Assembly: GCA_031374125.1 (NCBI GenBank)
Contig: JANMFM010000059.1
Span: forward strand, 1-21,436
Length of the DNA stretch: 21,436 nucleotides
DNA from: JAEYZS01 sp031374125
GTDB taxonomy: Bacteria; Bdellovibrionota; Bdellovibrionia; Bdellovibrionales; JAEYZS01
Direction: 5' to 3'
The notes beneath the pieces were generated by a model. The model was not told where the DNA came from. It saw only the letters and a list, made by a program, of their open reading frames with translations, and did no database searches. Made by a program: the position numbers and the translations under genes. Below, one piece after another: positions 6,974-14,006 of this stretch. Every line of letters starts with the position of its first letter. The stretch's first letter is position 1.

Positions 6974-7863
6974 AAATCCTAATCGTTGGCTTTGGAGCAA
7001 TTGGGCAAAGACATTACAAGCTTTTAAAAGAGCGCGGGGCGGATATTTGTATCGTTACAAAACAAAAAAATATCGACGCTTTAAATTTTTCTTCGTTATC
7101 TGAGGCTTTAAAGACTCATCAACCAGATGTTGCCTTTATCTGCAATGAAACAGTAAGGCACACAGAGTCTCTTTTAACTTGTCTTGAGCATTCAAAGAAT
7201 CTTAAGGTGATTGTTGAGAAGCCACTTAGCTCTAAATTGGAAGAAAGCTTGATCAATTTAAGTGCGCAAGATCAATCTCGTGTATTTGTGTCTTACAATT
7301 TGCGATTAAGTCCTCTTTTGATTCGCCTTAAAGAAGAAATTTCTGGTCATAAAATTTTAGATGCGGTTGTAAATGTCGGACAGGATCTTTCTCAGTGGAG
7401 AAAAGGAAATTGCAGAGAATCTTATTCAGCACACAAATCTCAAGGTGGTGGAGTTTTAAGAGATTTAAGTCATGAATTAGATTATATCCAATGGATTTTT
7501 GGGCCTGTTACAAACTCTCTAGCTCATGTCGAGAAAGTTTCAGATCTGACGCTGGACTCAGAAGATTTGGTACACGCTCTTTTAAAAACTAAAAAGTGTC
7601 CTTCGATTTTTATGAGACTTTCTTATTTGGATAAGGACCCTATTCGTATTGTTAGAGTCAATACGAGTGAGGCTTCTTACGAATTAAATTTCGTTAAAGG
7701 ATATTTGGCAAAAGACGGAAAAATAATTCTTGAAAATCACTTTATCGCTGAAACTTATTCTATCCAGGCAGATAAAATTTTGAAAAAAGATTTTAGTTCC
7801 TTCAGTATTTATCAAGAGGCGTTAGATGTGATAAAACTTATTTTGCAAATCGAAAAATATTAA
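6970..7863 (+). CDS. Gfo/Idh/MocA-family oxidoreductase of a nonulosonate operon
   Basis: This 297-residue protein has GFGAIGQRH at 7-15 (nucleotide binding), the intact VEKPL motif at 82-86, YNLRLSP at 109-115 and GGGVLRDLSHELDYI at 159-173, in which His168 is the likely general acid/base. The YNLR and GGGVLRDLSHELDYI pattern is common in oxidoreductases encoded beside NeuB/NeuC genes. It closes the six-gene overlapping operon, overlapping the epimerase by 4 bases. It ends in a 4-base convergent overlap with the CysE-like gene. Redox chemistry on the sugar precursor or product is the family expectation. Which carbon is oxidised or reduced is unknown. Confidence 0.88.
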   Translation: MKILIVGFGAIGQRHYKLLKERGADICIVTKQKNIDALNFSSLSEALKTHQPDVAFICNETVRHTESLLTCLEHSKNLKVIVEKPLSSKLEESLINLSAQDQSRVFVSYNLRLSPLLIRLKEEISGHKILDAVVNVGQDLSQWRKGNCRESYSAHKSQGGGVLRDLSHELDYIQWIFGPVTNSLAHVEKVSDLTLDSEDLVHALLKTKKCPSIFMRLSYLDKDPIRIVRVNTSEASYELNFVKGYLAKDGKIILENHFIAETYSIQADKILKKDFSSFSIYQEALDVIKLILQIEKY

Positions 7864-8519
7864 ATATGAAATAGCTTTTCGTGAGGCTTTTGCTCAAATG
7901 GAATAATTTTATTTTCCGGATGTTGTCCTACAGCCAAATGCCCACTTGGAACTTCTTTAGACATGAGAAGCGTATTGGCGCCGATCACGACTTGATTTCC
8001 AATCTTACAGTCTCCAATCAATGTGGAATTTGCATAGAGAGTGACGTCAGTTCCAAGTTGAGGGTATTTAAATTCACCCACTTTGCCACCGACGGTAACT
8101 CCGTGATAAATCACCAAGAAATCCCCAAATGTTCCATTCCCAATGATAGTTCCAATTGGATGCATAAAGAGAAAGATCTCGGGGAGTTTAACTTTGTAGT
8201 AGATATCAAGGGTGTGCTTGATTTTGTTAAAATAGAAGAACTTATTGGCGTGGTTTTCGTTTCCAAGGCTATTTGCGGCTTCTTGAGAGAGCAAATACAT
8301 GTACATAGCGTAATGGTCTGAGTGCAGATAATTGAAGGATTCCTCGAAACTTTGAGAATAATACTTGTTATTGATGTGTTTGAAGATCTTGCTTAGACGC
8401 TGCAGGGCTCTCTCGGTAATGTGGGTCCATTCCTTCTCTGAGAGGATGATTTTGTCTGGGAACTCAGTTTCAATTTGAGTTTTTGTATAGTTCGCTAAGA
8501 ATTGAATTAATCTAGTCAT
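7860..8519 (-). CDS. CysE-like hexapeptide acyltransferase
   Basis: The protein has 219 residues. The N-terminal half is helical (to about residue 115), as in serine acetyltransferase. The C-terminal half is a left-handed beta-helix with FMHPIG at 118-123, YHGVTVGG at 138-145 (His139 matching the catalytic His of CysE) and further IG-type turns to about 190. CysE proteins transfer acetyl from acetyl-CoA to serine. In glycan loci, relatives acetylate sugars. It is not next to cysteine-biosynthesis genes; it sits alone on the minus strand between two nonulosonate operons, so a sugar O-acetyltransferase is the better guess, though true serine acetyltransferase is not excluded. ATG 8519 has only a weak purine stretch (AGAG) upstream. 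Stop codons of this gene and the convergent oxidoreductase overlap. Confidence 0.82.
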   Translation of the reverse strand: MTRLIQFLANYTKTQIETEFPDKIILSEKEWTHITERALQRLSKIFKHINNKYYSQSFEESFNYLHSDHYAMYMYLLSQEAANSLGNENHANKFFYFNKIKHTLDIYYKVKLPEIFLFMHPIGTIIGNGTFGDFLVIYHGVTVGGKVGEFKYPQLGTDVTLYANSTLIGDCKIGNQVVIGANTLLMSKEVPSGHLAVGQHPENKIIPFEQKPHEKLFHI

Positions 8520-8590
8520 TTACTCTAAATATATATTGATTTACTATGTACGCAATGATTACTTGATTTGGTTTTTACCAAGGGGTTTCC
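8520..8590. promoter_or_regulatory. Divergent intergenic region with inverted repeat beside a ribosome site
   Basis: These 71 AT-rich bases separate the leftward CysE-like gene from the rightward AsnB-like gene and should contain both promoters. I could not fix convincing -35/-10 pairs. A perfect inverted repeat TTGGT-TTTT-ACCAA occupies 8568-8581. It directly abuts the ribosome-binding sequence AGGGG (8581-8585) of the GTG-started AsnB-like gene, so the hairpin could affect its translation or serve as an operator. Confidence 0.35.
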
Positions 8591-10474
8591 GTGTCTCAAT
8601 TTCTCATCACAAACAGTAAAAATAATTCTCAAGATCAATTTGAAGTGAAAGGTGTGAGCTTTTCGGTCAAAAAGAACAGCGAAATAAAAGTGAAAAGAAA
8701 GAATCTAGCCGTAGAAGTTTACGGGGATTTTTACCAACAGAATTCGGAAGGGATTATTAGCGAAATCCTAGATAGTTCCTCAGAACACGGCGTCATTATT
8801 AAGGCAATCAAGAATCAGGTCGATGGCCGTTACATTTTCACTCTAACAGACGATCAAAGCGATAAAGTCTACCTCAGCCACGATAAACTCGGAAAACAAA
8901 ACATCTTCTATCGAAAAACAGATGGTGCATTCTACATCGCAAATGACCTTGGTACCCTAAAGGACTTCGGCCGCGTGACGTACGATTCTTTTGGTGTATC
9001 GCACATCATGATCAATTCCACAGGTCCAAGAGCGCCACGCAAACACTCGCCCTACAAAGAGATTAAGGGCCTAGGGATCAATGAGTATTTGGTATTAACA
9101 AAAAGCACTTTAGAAACAGCGCAATTTAAATACGATCTTCAAAAAACTCAAAACTACTCTCCAGAAAAACTCAATGAGTACGGACAGCTCTTTATGGATG
9201 CTGTGGAGAGAATGAGTAATCCTGATGAGAACTTTATATTGCTTTCTTCAGGTTGGGACTCAACGGCTATTCTTGCGGCTTTATGCAAAATTCGTGGACC
9301 GAAGGCTGTTAAGGCCCTCACATGGAAGTTGAGTATTTCTGAAAGAAGCGGAGTCTTTAATAAATTTGAAATCGAAAGAGCAAGAAAATTCTGTGACTAT
9401 TACGGAGTGCCACTTGAGATCGTAGATACAAATTATGTGACAAACTCTGGTGGATTGTTTGAAGAAGTTCTTCCGTTCTTAAAGAAGTATGGATACTTTG
9501 CATTTACAGCATTCTCACATTACTTCGTGACAAGAAGAGCGAGCGAAATCAAACAAACAAAAAATCCTGCTCTCTTTAGCGGTGAAATCAGTGATGGTGT
9601 TCATAACCTTGGTTTCTCACAATACATTTCGACATTCCACTCAGATCCACACTTTAGAGAATATAGCGACAAGATGAGATCTTATCTCTATGGTCCAACT
9701 TTCATTAAGTCGTGCAAGGATGGTAAAGGAACTCAAGATCAAATTTACAATTTCTTTAAACAAAGATTTGGGAATGCAAAGTTTGATGCTCCAAAAACAA
9801 ACGAAACTGATCTCTATAAGCAATTCTTAAATTCTTTCTTTGGTCGCAACGAAAGAATGCCATTCTACTCGATTGAAAATTACAAGACACTCAATGCAAG
9901 TGGTAAGGTTGCTTACGATTCCACTTTGGACTCTCAATATTTTAAAGATTTTACTCCTGCAAATGAAAACGAGATCTATAGCTCGGTGATCGCACTTTAC
10001 AATGATTTCCATTGGAATGGTTCTTCTGTGAATACGCTTTACAATGCGGCTGAAGAGCATGGTCTAAGCATGCGCTTACCTTTCCACGACGACAAATTGC
10101 AAAGCTATCTAGAAGCAATGCCTGAGAGCTGGGGAAGAGGGCTTGATTTCAACAATACAAAATATCCTCTCAAGCAGCACTTAAAAACAATTGATTACCC
10201 ATTTGAATTGCAAGGAGGACCTCACTCATATCTTTATGACGTTGATGAGAGTTATCTTAACCCTCCAATGGAATGGGTGGCGCACTCTATGACAAAGATC
10301 TACAAAGAATGCCTAAAGAATTTTGATTTGGATAAATTGGATTCTGAATACTTCAATGTTCCTTACTTGAAACAAATTTCAAAAGAGTATTTGGACAACA
10401 CGACTGTATCGAATGAAAATTTCCAAGCACTTTATGGTTTACTCAATTTTGCTCTCACTGAAGCGAAGCTATGA
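8591..10474 (+). CDS. Asparagine-synthetase-like ATP-dependent ligase lacking the glutaminase cysteine
   Basis: This 627-residue protein has the length and two-domain order of AsnB. The N-terminal Ntn-hydrolase-like domain (~1-180) retains the G-R-Y-x-F...D-K-L-G pattern near residues 79-101. The C-terminal PP-loop ATP-pyrophosphatase domain starts at SSGWDS (219-224; family S-G-G-x-D-S) and continues to RLPFHD and the N-N-T-K-Y-P-L-K stretch that matches the ATP-contacting lysine region. The residue after the initiator should be the glutaminase Cys2; here the protein begins M-S-Q-F with no Cys nearby, so glutamine cannot be the nitrogen source in the usual way. Such Cys-less relatives include beta-lactam and carbapenam synthetases, which adenylate a carboxylate. 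In this locus an amidation of a sugar acid or an amidine-forming step, as by PseA-type enzymes, is possible. GTG start with AGGGG five bases upstream; the stop overlaps the next gene (ATGA). Confidence 0.85.
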   Translation: MSQFLITNSKNNSQDQFEVKGVSFSVKKNSEIKVKRKNLAVEVYGDFYQQNSEGIISEILDSSSEHGVIIKAIKNQVDGRYIFTLTDDQSDKVYLSHDKLGKQNIFYRKTDGAFYIANDLGTLKDFGRVTYDSFGVSHIMINSTGPRAPRKHSPYKEIKGLGINEYLVLTKSTLETAQFKYDLQKTQNYSPEKLNEYGQLFMDAVERMSNPDENFILLSSGWDSTAILAALCKIRGPKAVKALTWKLSISERSGVFNKFEIERARKFCDYYGVPLEIVDTNYVTNSGGLFEEVLPFLKKYGYFAFTAFSHYFVTRRASEIKQTKNPALFSGEISDGVHNLGFSQYISTFHSDPHFREYSDKMRSYLYGPTFIKSCKDGKGTQDQIYNFFKQRFGNAKFDAPKTNETDLYKQFLNSFFGRNERMPFYSIENYKTLNASGKVAYDSTLDSQYFKDFTPANENEIYSSVIALYNDFHWNGSSVNTLYNAAEEHGLSMRLPFHDDKLQSYLEAMPESWGRGLDFNNTKYPLKQHLKTIDYPFELQGGPHSYLYDVDESYLNPPMEWVAHSMTKIYKECLKNFDLDKLDSEYFNVPYLKQISKEYLDNTTVSNENFQALYGLLNFALTEAKL

Positions 10475-11307
10475 AATTATTCTGGCGGAAGCAGACTTTA
10501 CCAAGTTTAACCTTGAGAGAGGATCCGCTTCCAGACTTTGATAAAAATAAATACGGAAAAGTTAAATGCCCTTCAAAGGATAATCTTAGTCTTAAGAATT
10601 TGTGTGCCGGCGAGGATTTTTTGATTTTAGGTTCAGGTCCATCGGCAAAAACTCTTCGTCCTGAAATGGTTGAAAATAAAAAAGTCATTAGTATTGGAGG
10701 AGCCAATGAAATTTATAGAGGACATTTTTATCTGAGTGATAGCACTCCAACGGGTTGGGGTATTTTAAAACACACCATTGAACCTCGGCAGCATGTTTTA
10801 TTGCCTTATGCACTTTACGACAAAAAATTTGATGAGCGGCTAAAATCCTATAAAGATCTCCACTTCACATGGATCAATTACCAAGCGACTGCCGATAAAT
10901 CCAAGTGGTACCAAGCTCCCCCTCCCTATACTAAAAAATGGAAAATCAGCTCTAAGTGTGTTCCGATCAATACGGGAGCTCAATCGGCTACCTTGGCTAT
11001 GTCTTTTGCAATCATTATGGGAGCTAAAAGTATCTCAGTTCTGGGTGTGGATGGGTTCTCAAATTTAATGCAGAATGGTAAATCTATCTATGGAAGTGCT
11101 ACTAGTGAGAGGTTTTACGGGAATCTTTTAAACAATTTGGACGCTAAGGACCTTCAAGATGAGCATGAGGTCAGAGCTAATCGTGATAGCGCGGATCGTT
11201 ATATCGTGGGTCAGATTTCAAACTATTGCAATAAGGCTAATGTTGCGCTTTATGTGCTAAACCAGGATTCTCACTTATATCCGATAGTAAATAACCAGCG
11301 AATTTAG
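10471..11307 (+). CDS. DUF115/GT42-like protein, candidate nonulosonate glycosyltransferase
   Basis: The 278-residue protein has LGSGPSAKTL at 53-62, followed by a strand and Gly-rich turn. Later it has NTGAQSATLAMSFA at 167-180 and ISVLGVDGF at 188-196. The G-x-G-P-S start and the later S/T-G...A-x-x-x-G-A-K...G-x-D block are shared by DUF115/MAF proteins (flagellin glycosylation factors) and, more loosely, by GT42 sialyltransferases such as Cst-II. Both use CMP-nonulosonates in known cases. No membrane segment is visible. It overlaps the AsnB-like gene by 4 bases and precedes PtmE and the CMP-synthetase in one operon, which supports a transferase using the CMP-sugar made here. The match is by motif only and the catalytic His of GT42 is not placed with confidence. 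Confidence 0.6.
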   Translation: MKLFWRKQTLPSLTLREDPLPDFDKNKYGKVKCPSKDNLSLKNLCAGEDFLILGSGPSAKTLRPEMVENKKVISIGGANEIYRGHFYLSDSTPTGWGILKHTIEPRQHVLLPYALYDKKFDERLKSYKDLHFTWINYQATADKSKWYQAPPPYTKKWKISSKCVPINTGAQSATLAMSFAIIMGAKSISVLGVDGFSNLMQNGKSIYGSATSERFYGNLLNNLDAKDLQDEHEVRANRDSADRYIVGQISNYCNKANVALYVLNQDSHLYPIVNNQRI

Positions 11308-11322
11308 TATATTTAGGTGATT

Positions 11323-12396
11323 ATGGATGCGAATTTAATACGTAAGATTTCATTAAGAAAAAACTCCTCAGTCAGAGAAGTTATGACGGCTCTTCAGGAA
11401 TTTTCTACGCGAATTATTTTGATCGTGGATTCGGAGACAAACCGTCTTGAAGGTGTAGTGTCTGATGGAGATATTCGTAGAGCCCTTCTGAGTAATGTTT
11501 CATTAGAAGATGTTGCTTCAAAAATCATGAATCCACATCCAATCGTTGTTAAACCAGATTACACAAACGAAGAAGTTTTGCAGATTTTTCGTGAAAAAAA
11601 GATCAATAGAATTCCAGTTCTCGATGCGGATTCAAAAGTTCTCGACATTGTGACATTGGAATCCGTTCTAGCTTTGGACAAAAATAACAATCCTGTTGTC
11701 ATTATGGCTGGTGGATTGGGATCACGCTTAAGTCCTTTAACAGACACTACTCCAAAGTCCATGCTTGCCATTGGCGGAAAGCCCCTCCTAGAGACAATCA
11801 TTGAGAGCTGCATTCAACAAGGATTTGATAATTTCTATTTGTCCGTAAATTACAAATCAGATCAAATCATGAATCACTTTAAAGATGGTTCTCATTTAGG
11901 TGTTAGCATTAAGTATTTAGAAGAAAAAGAAAGACTGGGGACTGCGGGCTCTCTTTCGTTGATTTCTGAATCTCCAAATAAACCGGTTATCGTGATGAAT
12001 GGTGATCTTCTGACAAAAATAAACTTAGAGAGCTTACTTGATTATCACACAGAGGAAAAATGCGCTGGCACAATGTGTGTAAAAGCTTATGAGTTCCAAG
12101 TTCCGTATGGTGTTGTGTGTGAGCAGAAAGGTCAAATCACCGAGATTAAAGAAAAGCCTTCTCAATCATTCCTTGTAAATGCTGGGATCTATGTATTGTC
12201 TCCTGAAGTACTTAAAACAATTCCATCTTCACGCTACTATGACATGACAAGCTTGTTCCAGGACCTAGTCAAAAATAATAAAAAAACTATGGTTTTCCCA
12301 ATCCATGAATACTGGTTGGATGTTGGAAAAATGCAAGATTACGAAAAAGCTCAAAACGAATTCGCTCACCAATTCGATAATAAAAATAAAGTATGA
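11323..12396 (+). CDS. ptmE: PtmE-type sugar-1-phosphate nucleotidyltransferase with N-terminal CBS pair
   Basis: The protein is about 357 residues. Two CBS repeats fill the first ~118 residues (VVSDGDIRRAL and the K-I-N-R-I-P-V-L-D segment). A GT-A-like nucleotidyltransferase domain then begins with MAGGLGSRLSPLTDTTPKS and includes the G-T-A-G-S-L and V-M-N-G-D-L metal-binding stretches. This fusion is that of Campylobacter PtmE, a glucosamine-1-phosphate guanylyltransferase that starts the GDP-linked route to CMP-legionaminate; it therefore sets the nucleotide carried through LegB, LegC and LegG. CBS domains commonly bind adenylates and may regulate it. ATG 11323 is preferred over GTG 11317 because AGGTGA at 11315-11320 is a fitting ribosome site. 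The end overlaps the CMP-synthetase by 4 bases. Confidence 0.9.
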   Translation: MDANLIRKISLRKNSSVREVMTALQEFSTRIILIVDSETNRLEGVVSDGDIRRALLSNVSLEDVASKIMNPHPIVVKPDYTNEEVLQIFREKKINRIPVLDADSKVLDIVTLESVLALDKNNNPVVIMAGGLGSRLSPLTDTTPKSMLAIGGKPLLETIIESCIQQGFDNFYLSVNYKSDQIMNHFKDGSHLGVSIKYLEEKERLGTAGSLSLISESPNKPVIVMNGDLLTKINLESLLDYHTEEKCAGTMCVKAYEFQVPYGVVCEQKGQITEIKEKPSQSFLVNAGIYVLSPEVLKTIPSSRYYDMTSLFQDLVKNNKKTMVFPIHEYWLDVGKMQDYEKAQNEFAHQFDNKNKV

Positions 12397-13097
12397 TTGA
12401 AAATAAAAAAATTATCGCCATTATACCTGCAAGAGGTGGAAGCAAAGGACTGCCTAAAAAAAATATCAAAGATATTTGTGGTAAACCTTTAATTGTATGG
12501 TCTATTGAGCACGCCCAACATAGTAAATACGTAGATGAAATATTTGTAAGTACTGACTCTGAGGAAATTGCAGAAGTTTCTAAAAAATTTGGATGTCCCG
12601 TTCCTTTCTTGAGACCTGCGCATTTAGCAACGGATCTTGCAAGCCCTGTAGATGCTGTAATGGATCTTTTGAAAAAACTAGAAAAAGATGGAAAGAATTT
12701 TGATTACTTAATTCTTTTACAGCCGACTTCTCCGCTCAGAGAAAAAGATGACGTTGATAAAATGATTGAGCTTCTCCATAAGAATGCAAATTCAAAAGAT
12801 GGCTTATGTTCAATGGGTGAGGCCGTAGTGACTCCCTACAAGATGAAAAAGATCAGAGGACAAGATGTTTTACCTTTTATGGAAAACATCAAAGGTGAGA
12901 GTCGTAGGCAGGATCTTGAGAGTGTGTATTTCCCGTTTGGTGTTGGCTACGTCGTAAAAGTGGATTCCTTTAAAGGAGAAAAAACTTTTTATCCAAAGCG
13001 CCTTATGCCTTATGTGATCGCTCGACATCAATGTTACGAAATCGATGATATTTATGATCATGTGGCTATGGAAGCTGTGATGAAACATCACTTGTAA
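12393..13097 (+). CDS. legF: CMP-N,N'-diacetyllegionaminate synthetase (LegF/PtmB class)
   Basis: The 234-residue cytidylyltransferase has the textbook loop PARGGSKGLPKKN (12-24), GKPLIVWSI, a D-S-x-E-I region, LLQPTSPLREKDD near residue 110 and an acidic YEIDDIYD tail. It couples CTP to the finished nine-carbon sugar acid. It overlaps PtmE by 4 bases and is followed 8 bases later by the PtmA-like SDR. The order PtmE - CMP-synthetase - SDR echoes the Campylobacter ptmE/ptmB/ptmA neighbourhood, which favours legionaminate over neuraminate. The motifs are canonical compared with the paralogue at 1600-2304, so I assign this one to the main Leg pathway. Confidence 0.9.
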   Translation: MIENKKIIAIIPARGGSKGLPKKNIKDICGKPLIVWSIEHAQHSKYVDEIFVSTDSEEIAEVSKKFGCPVPFLRPAHLATDLASPVDAVMDLLKKLEKDGKNFDYLILLQPTSPLREKDDVDKMIELLHKNANSKDGLCSMGEAVVTPYKMKKIRGQDVLPFMENIKGESRRQDLESVYFPFGVGYVVKVDSFKGEKTFYPKRLMPYVIARHQCYEIDDIYDHVAMEAVMKHHL

Positions 13098-13105
13098 GAG
13101 GATTT

Positions 13106-13885
13106 ATGCAAAAGCTTGAAAACAATTTAACGGTAGTAACAGGTGGTGCAGGACTTATTGGCTCATCTTTTTGTGAAGCAATTCTTGAAGCTGGTGGAAA
13201 ATGTTTAATTGCCGATATCGATAAATCAAAGTCTGAAGCTTTAGTTAAAAAACTTGTACAAAAATACTCAGAAAAAAACGTTGGCTATTTCTCTCTTGAC
13301 ATCACTTCAAAAAAATCCATCACAGAGATGATAGAATTTGCTGAAGGATATTTCCACCAAAACATTACGGCTCTTGTGAATAATGCTTATCCAAAGACTT
13401 CTGACTTCGGAAAAGATTTTTTTGATGTGGAATATGATACTCTTTGCAAAAACATGAATATGCAATTGGGCGGATATTTTTTAACCTCTCAGGTTTTATC
13501 AAAGTATTTCCAAGGTAAAAAACAAGGAAACATCGTGAATATCGCTTCTATCTATGGAGTGATCAATCCACGCTTTGAAATCTACGAAGGAACAAATATT
13601 AAAGCCACAGTAGAATATGCGATGATCAAATCATCACTGGTATTCTTAACTTCATATATGGCAAAGAGACTTAAAGGAATGAATATACGTGTGAACAGCA
13701 TTAGCCCTGGCGGTATTTATGATGGCCATAAAGAGGTCTTTACTTTAAATTACAAAAAACACTGCAATGAAAAGGGAATGTTAAATCCTTCGGATCTAGT
13801 GGGGACATTGCTCTTTTTACTTTCAGATGCTTCTCAGTTTATGACGGGGCAAAATCTCATTATTGATGATGGCTTTACGCTTTAA
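13106..13885 (+). CDS. ptmA: Short-chain dehydrogenase/reductase, PtmA-like
   Basis: The 259-residue classical-length SDR has TGGAGLIG at 12-19 (cofactor), LVNNAYP near 90-96, Ser148 in NIASIYG, and Tyr171/Lys175 in EYAMIKSS (the catalytic Y-x3-K). It also has SPGGIYDG and a C-terminal G-Q-N-L-I-I-D-D-G-F turn typical of the fold. An insert between Ser and Tyr (INPRFEIYEGTN) is seen in PtmA-type flagellin-modification proteins. It is the last gene of the AsnB-like/PtmE operon, with AGAGGA upstream of the ATG. PtmA is tied to legionaminate biosynthesis in Campylobacter; the exact reaction for this protein I cannot assign. The symbol is given on motif and neighbourhood grounds. Confidence 0.78.
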   Translation: MQKLENNLTVVTGGAGLIGSSFCEAILEAGGKCLIADIDKSKSEALVKKLVQKYSEKNVGYFSLDITSKKSITEMIEFAEGYFHQNITALVNNAYPKTSDFGKDFFDVEYDTLCKNMNMQLGGYFLTSQVLSKYFQGKKQGNIVNIASIYGVINPRFEIYEGTNIKATVEYAMIKSSLVFLTSYMAKRLKGMNIRVNSISPGGIYDGHKEVFTLNYKKHCNEKGMLNPSDLVGTLLFLLSDASQFMTGQNLIIDDGFTL

Positions 13886-13916
13886 TACGGTTGCGGGCTG
13901 AGACGCTGCAACGTAT
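13885..13916 (+). terminator. Imperfect hairpin after the PtmA-like gene, possible terminator
   Basis: ATACGGTTGC (13885-13894) pairs with GCAACGTAT (13908-13916) with one bulged base and a 13-base loop, beginning on the last base of the stop codon. No T-run follows, so it is at best a weak or factor-assisted terminator. Confidence 0.35.
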
Positions 13917-13921
13917 TGAGG

Positions 13922-13950
13922 TTGACTGATATGCTGAAATCATTGATAAA
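13922..13950 (+). promoter_or_regulatory. Candidate vegetative promoter for the methyltransferase gene
   Basis: TTGACT (13922-13927, 5 of 6 to the -35 consensus), a 17-base spacer and GATAAA (13945-13950, 4 of 6 to the -10 consensus) lie in the 121-base gap before the methyltransferase. A transcript start near 13957 would give a leader of about 50 bases. The spacing and position after a hairpin make this the best promoter candidate in the window. Confidence 0.5.
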
Positions 13951-14006
13951 TTCTTGGTATTAATAAAAGCTATTTATCTGACTTTTAATCTTTTGGGGTA
14001 TTATCA

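Noticed and set aside
8591..10474. Ordinary glutamine-dependent asparagine synthetase
   Set aside because: No Cys follows the initiator and the PP-loop and flanks are divergent; the location in a glycan operon also argues against it.
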